64,000 bases of DNA from Streptomyces spororaveus (lineage in GTDB: Bacteria > Actinomycetota > Actinomycetes > Streptomycetales > Streptomycetaceae): contig NZ_BNED01000005.1 of NCBI RefSeq assembly GCF_016755875.1, positions 1,674,001-1,738,000 on the forward strand, in the 5' to 3' direction. A program made the translations under genes and the position numbers. Each line of letters starts with the position of its first letter. The first letter of the stretch is position 1. Below, one piece after another: positions 62,814 to 64,000 of the stretch. The notes beneath the pieces are model-generated. The model saw nothing but the letters and a program-made list of their open reading frames with translations, did not search any database and had not been told where the DNA came from.

Positions 62814-63439
62814 CGTGGCGCGAGCTCGCGGCCGCGGCCGGCCAGGTTCCGCCGGAGAGCACCCAGCAGGCGGTGGGGTACCCGGCGCTGTTCCTGCTGG
62901 TCGCACTGGGCGCACTGGTACCCGTCATCCCCACGGGTGCGGTGGTGAGTTCGGCGGCGGTGGTGGCCTTCCACCACCAGTCGTCGCCCTACGGGGTGCT
63001 GCTGGTGTTCGCGGTGTCGGCGCTGGCGGCGTTCACCGGGGACATCACGCTGTACTGGCTCGGGCAGCGCGGGGTGCGCTCACGGGGCGGGTCGCGCTGG
63101 CTGGAGGCGCTGCGCGGCCGGGCCACGCCGGAGCGGCTGGAGCGGGCGCGGGCGGGGCTGGACGAGCACGGGGTACTGGTCCTGGTGCTGTCGCGGCTGG
63201 TCCCGGCGGGCCGGATCCCGGTGATGCTGGCCTGCCTCCTGGCCCAGATGCCGTTGCGCCGCTTCGCCCGGGGCGACGCCCCGGCCTGCCTGGCCTGGGC
63301 GGCGACGTACGGCCTGATCGGCATCCTGGGCGGCACCCTCTTCGCGGAGCCCTGGAAGGGTGTGGCCCTCGCGGTCGGCCTGGCCCTGGCGATCAGCGCG
63401 GGGCCCTCGCTGTGGCGCCGCCTGCGGCCACGGCCCTGA
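62810..63439 (+). CDS. DedA-family (VTT domain) membrane protein
   Basis: 209-aa membrane protein with four to five helices. Family marks are TGAVVSSAAVVAFH, FTGDITLYWLGQRG (about 67-80) and VLSRLVPAGRIPVMLACLLAQM with the conserved R-x-x-P-x-x-R, as in DedA proteins that act in lipid or undecaprenyl-phosphate flipping. GTG 62810 overlaps the MBL hydrolase stop. The coupling suggests that the hydrolase and flippase-like protein act in one step of envelope metabolism; this is inference. Confidence 0.88.
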   Translation: MTWRELAAAAGQVPPESTQQAVGYPALFLLVALGALVPVIPTGAVVSSAAVVAFHHQSSPYGVLLVFAVSALAAFTGDITLYWLGQRGVRSRGGSRWLEALRGRATPERLERARAGLDEHGVLVLVLSRLVPAGRIPVMLACLLAQMPLRRFARGDAPACLAWAATYGLIGILGGTLFAEPWKGVALAVGLALAISAGPSLWRRLRPRP

Positions 63440-63457
63440 GCGGGCCCCGGCCGGGCC

Positions 63458-64000
63458 TCACCGTCCCTCCCCTTCCCGGCCGGGTACCGGGCGGGCGGAG
63501 GCCGGCGGGAACGCGAGACCCGTCGGCGTGTTGAGGCCGGTGAAGGCGAGCGTGACCTGTCCGCCGCCCGTCTCGCGGACCCGCACCACGCGGTTGTTGA
63601 ATCCGTCGGCCACGTAGAGGCCGCCGGAGCCGTCGAGCGCGAGGCCCAGCGGGGAACTGAGGCCGGTGACGGGCACCGTGCTCTGCGCACCGCCGCCCGC
63701 GGCCAGTTTCACCACACGGTTGTTGCCGCTGTCGGAGACGTACAGGTCGCCCGCGGCGTTCGGGACCAGCCCGGTCGGCTGGGAGAGGCCGGTGGTGGGC
63801 ACGGTGCTCTGGCCGCCGCCGTCCACGGCCACCCTGACGACGCGGTCGTTGACGAAGTCGGAGACGTACAGGCCCCCGCCGGGCGCCCAGGCCAGCCCCC
63901 AGGGGTGCAGCAGCCCGGTGGTGGGGACGGTCGTCTGTCCCCCGCCGCCGGCCGGCACCTTCACGATCCGGTCGTTGAAGCTGTCGGCGATGTAGAGGTT
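63458..64000 (-). CDS. NHL-repeat beta-propeller protein, 5' end outside the window
   Basis: The visible C-terminal 180 residues consist of NHL repeats of about 42 residues: GLYVSDFVNDRVVRVAVDGG, DLYVSDSGNNRVVKLAAGGG, GLYVADGFNNRVVRVRETGG, and at the window edge LYIADSFNDRIVKVPAGG. Each ends in QxTVPxTGLxxPxGL. The frame is open to base 64000. In Streptomyces such propellers are often the outside part of secreted proteins or of Ser/Thr kinases; which applies here cannot be seen. It ends convergent with the DedA gene. Confidence 0.85.
   Translation of the reverse strand, partial: NLYIADSFNDRIVKVPAGGGGQTTVPTTGLLHPWGLAWAPGGGLYVSDFVNDRVVRVAVDGGGQSTVPTTGLSQPTGLVPNAAGDLYVSDSGNNRVVKLAAGGGAQSTVPVTGLSSPLGLALDGSGGLYVADGFNNRVVRVRETGGGQVTLAFTGLNTPTGLAFPPASARPVPGREGEGR

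Overview
The window is very GC-rich, gene-dense actinobacterial chromosome and most likely comes from a Streptomyces or close relative. The reasons are GTG/TTG starts, strongly GC-biased third codon positions, a HrdB-type sigma factor with an Ala/Lys-rich N-terminal extension, MmyB-type XRE regulators, MAB_1171c-family membrane proteins next to ImmA/IrrE peptidases, and a Streptomyces-type palindromic intergenic repeat. There are about 50 protein genes and one tRNA-Leu(GAG). I see no rRNA, CRISPR array, transposase or prophage structure.

Layout. 0.1-4.8 kb: DHA2 exporter, GH4 glycosidase and an MmyB-type XRE regulator, all on the minus strand. 5.0-7.5 kb: module 1, made of a frameshifted HTH-like regulator, an ImmA/IrrE peptidase with a rare TTA codon, and a MAB_1171c seven-helix protein. 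7.5-19.3 kb: membrane proteins, a Ser/Thr kinase, a YfcC-like carrier, a NarL-type two-component pair, an unusual kinase-MFS fusion and a GT87-like protein. 19.4-27.6 kb: metG, a sigma factor coupled to an IclR-domain protein, tRNA-Leu, an LtrA protein, a FabH-like synthase and fdhD. 27.6-33.6 kb: a tight four-gene minus-strand operon of two dynamin-like GTPases, a helical partner and a patatin phospholipase. 33.8-38.2 kb: 2Fe-2S protein, BASS transporter, divergent LysR regulator and acyl-CoA synthetase. 38.2-43.0 kb: a branched-chain amino acid ABC operon in which LivH, LivM and LivF are one polypeptide. 43.1-48.3 kb: aldo/keto reductase, methyltransferase, pterin dehydratase, Tat-exported FAD enzyme and a second MmyB-type regulator. 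48.8-53.2 kb: module 2, a paralogue of module 1 with an added FAD monooxygenase. 53.4-64 kb: folD, a methyltransferase, hrdB (or a close paralogue), an SRPBCC protein, an APC permease, a holin/phosphatase fusion, a resolvase-like small protein, an MBL hydrolase, a DedA protein and a truncated NHL-repeat protein.

The best candidates for undescribed biology are the duplicated regulator/ImmA peptidase/seven-helix modules 44 kb apart and the dynamin-dynamin-patatin operon. Each contains one TTA codon, which in Streptomyces implies dependence on the developmental bldA tRNA. Other points are the kinase-MFS fusion, the LivHMF fusion whose linker is a dispersed repeat, and two identical 13-bp palindromes, one overlapping the liv -35 box. 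All functional statements are from reading sequence and family knowledge; nothing was searched or computed externally.
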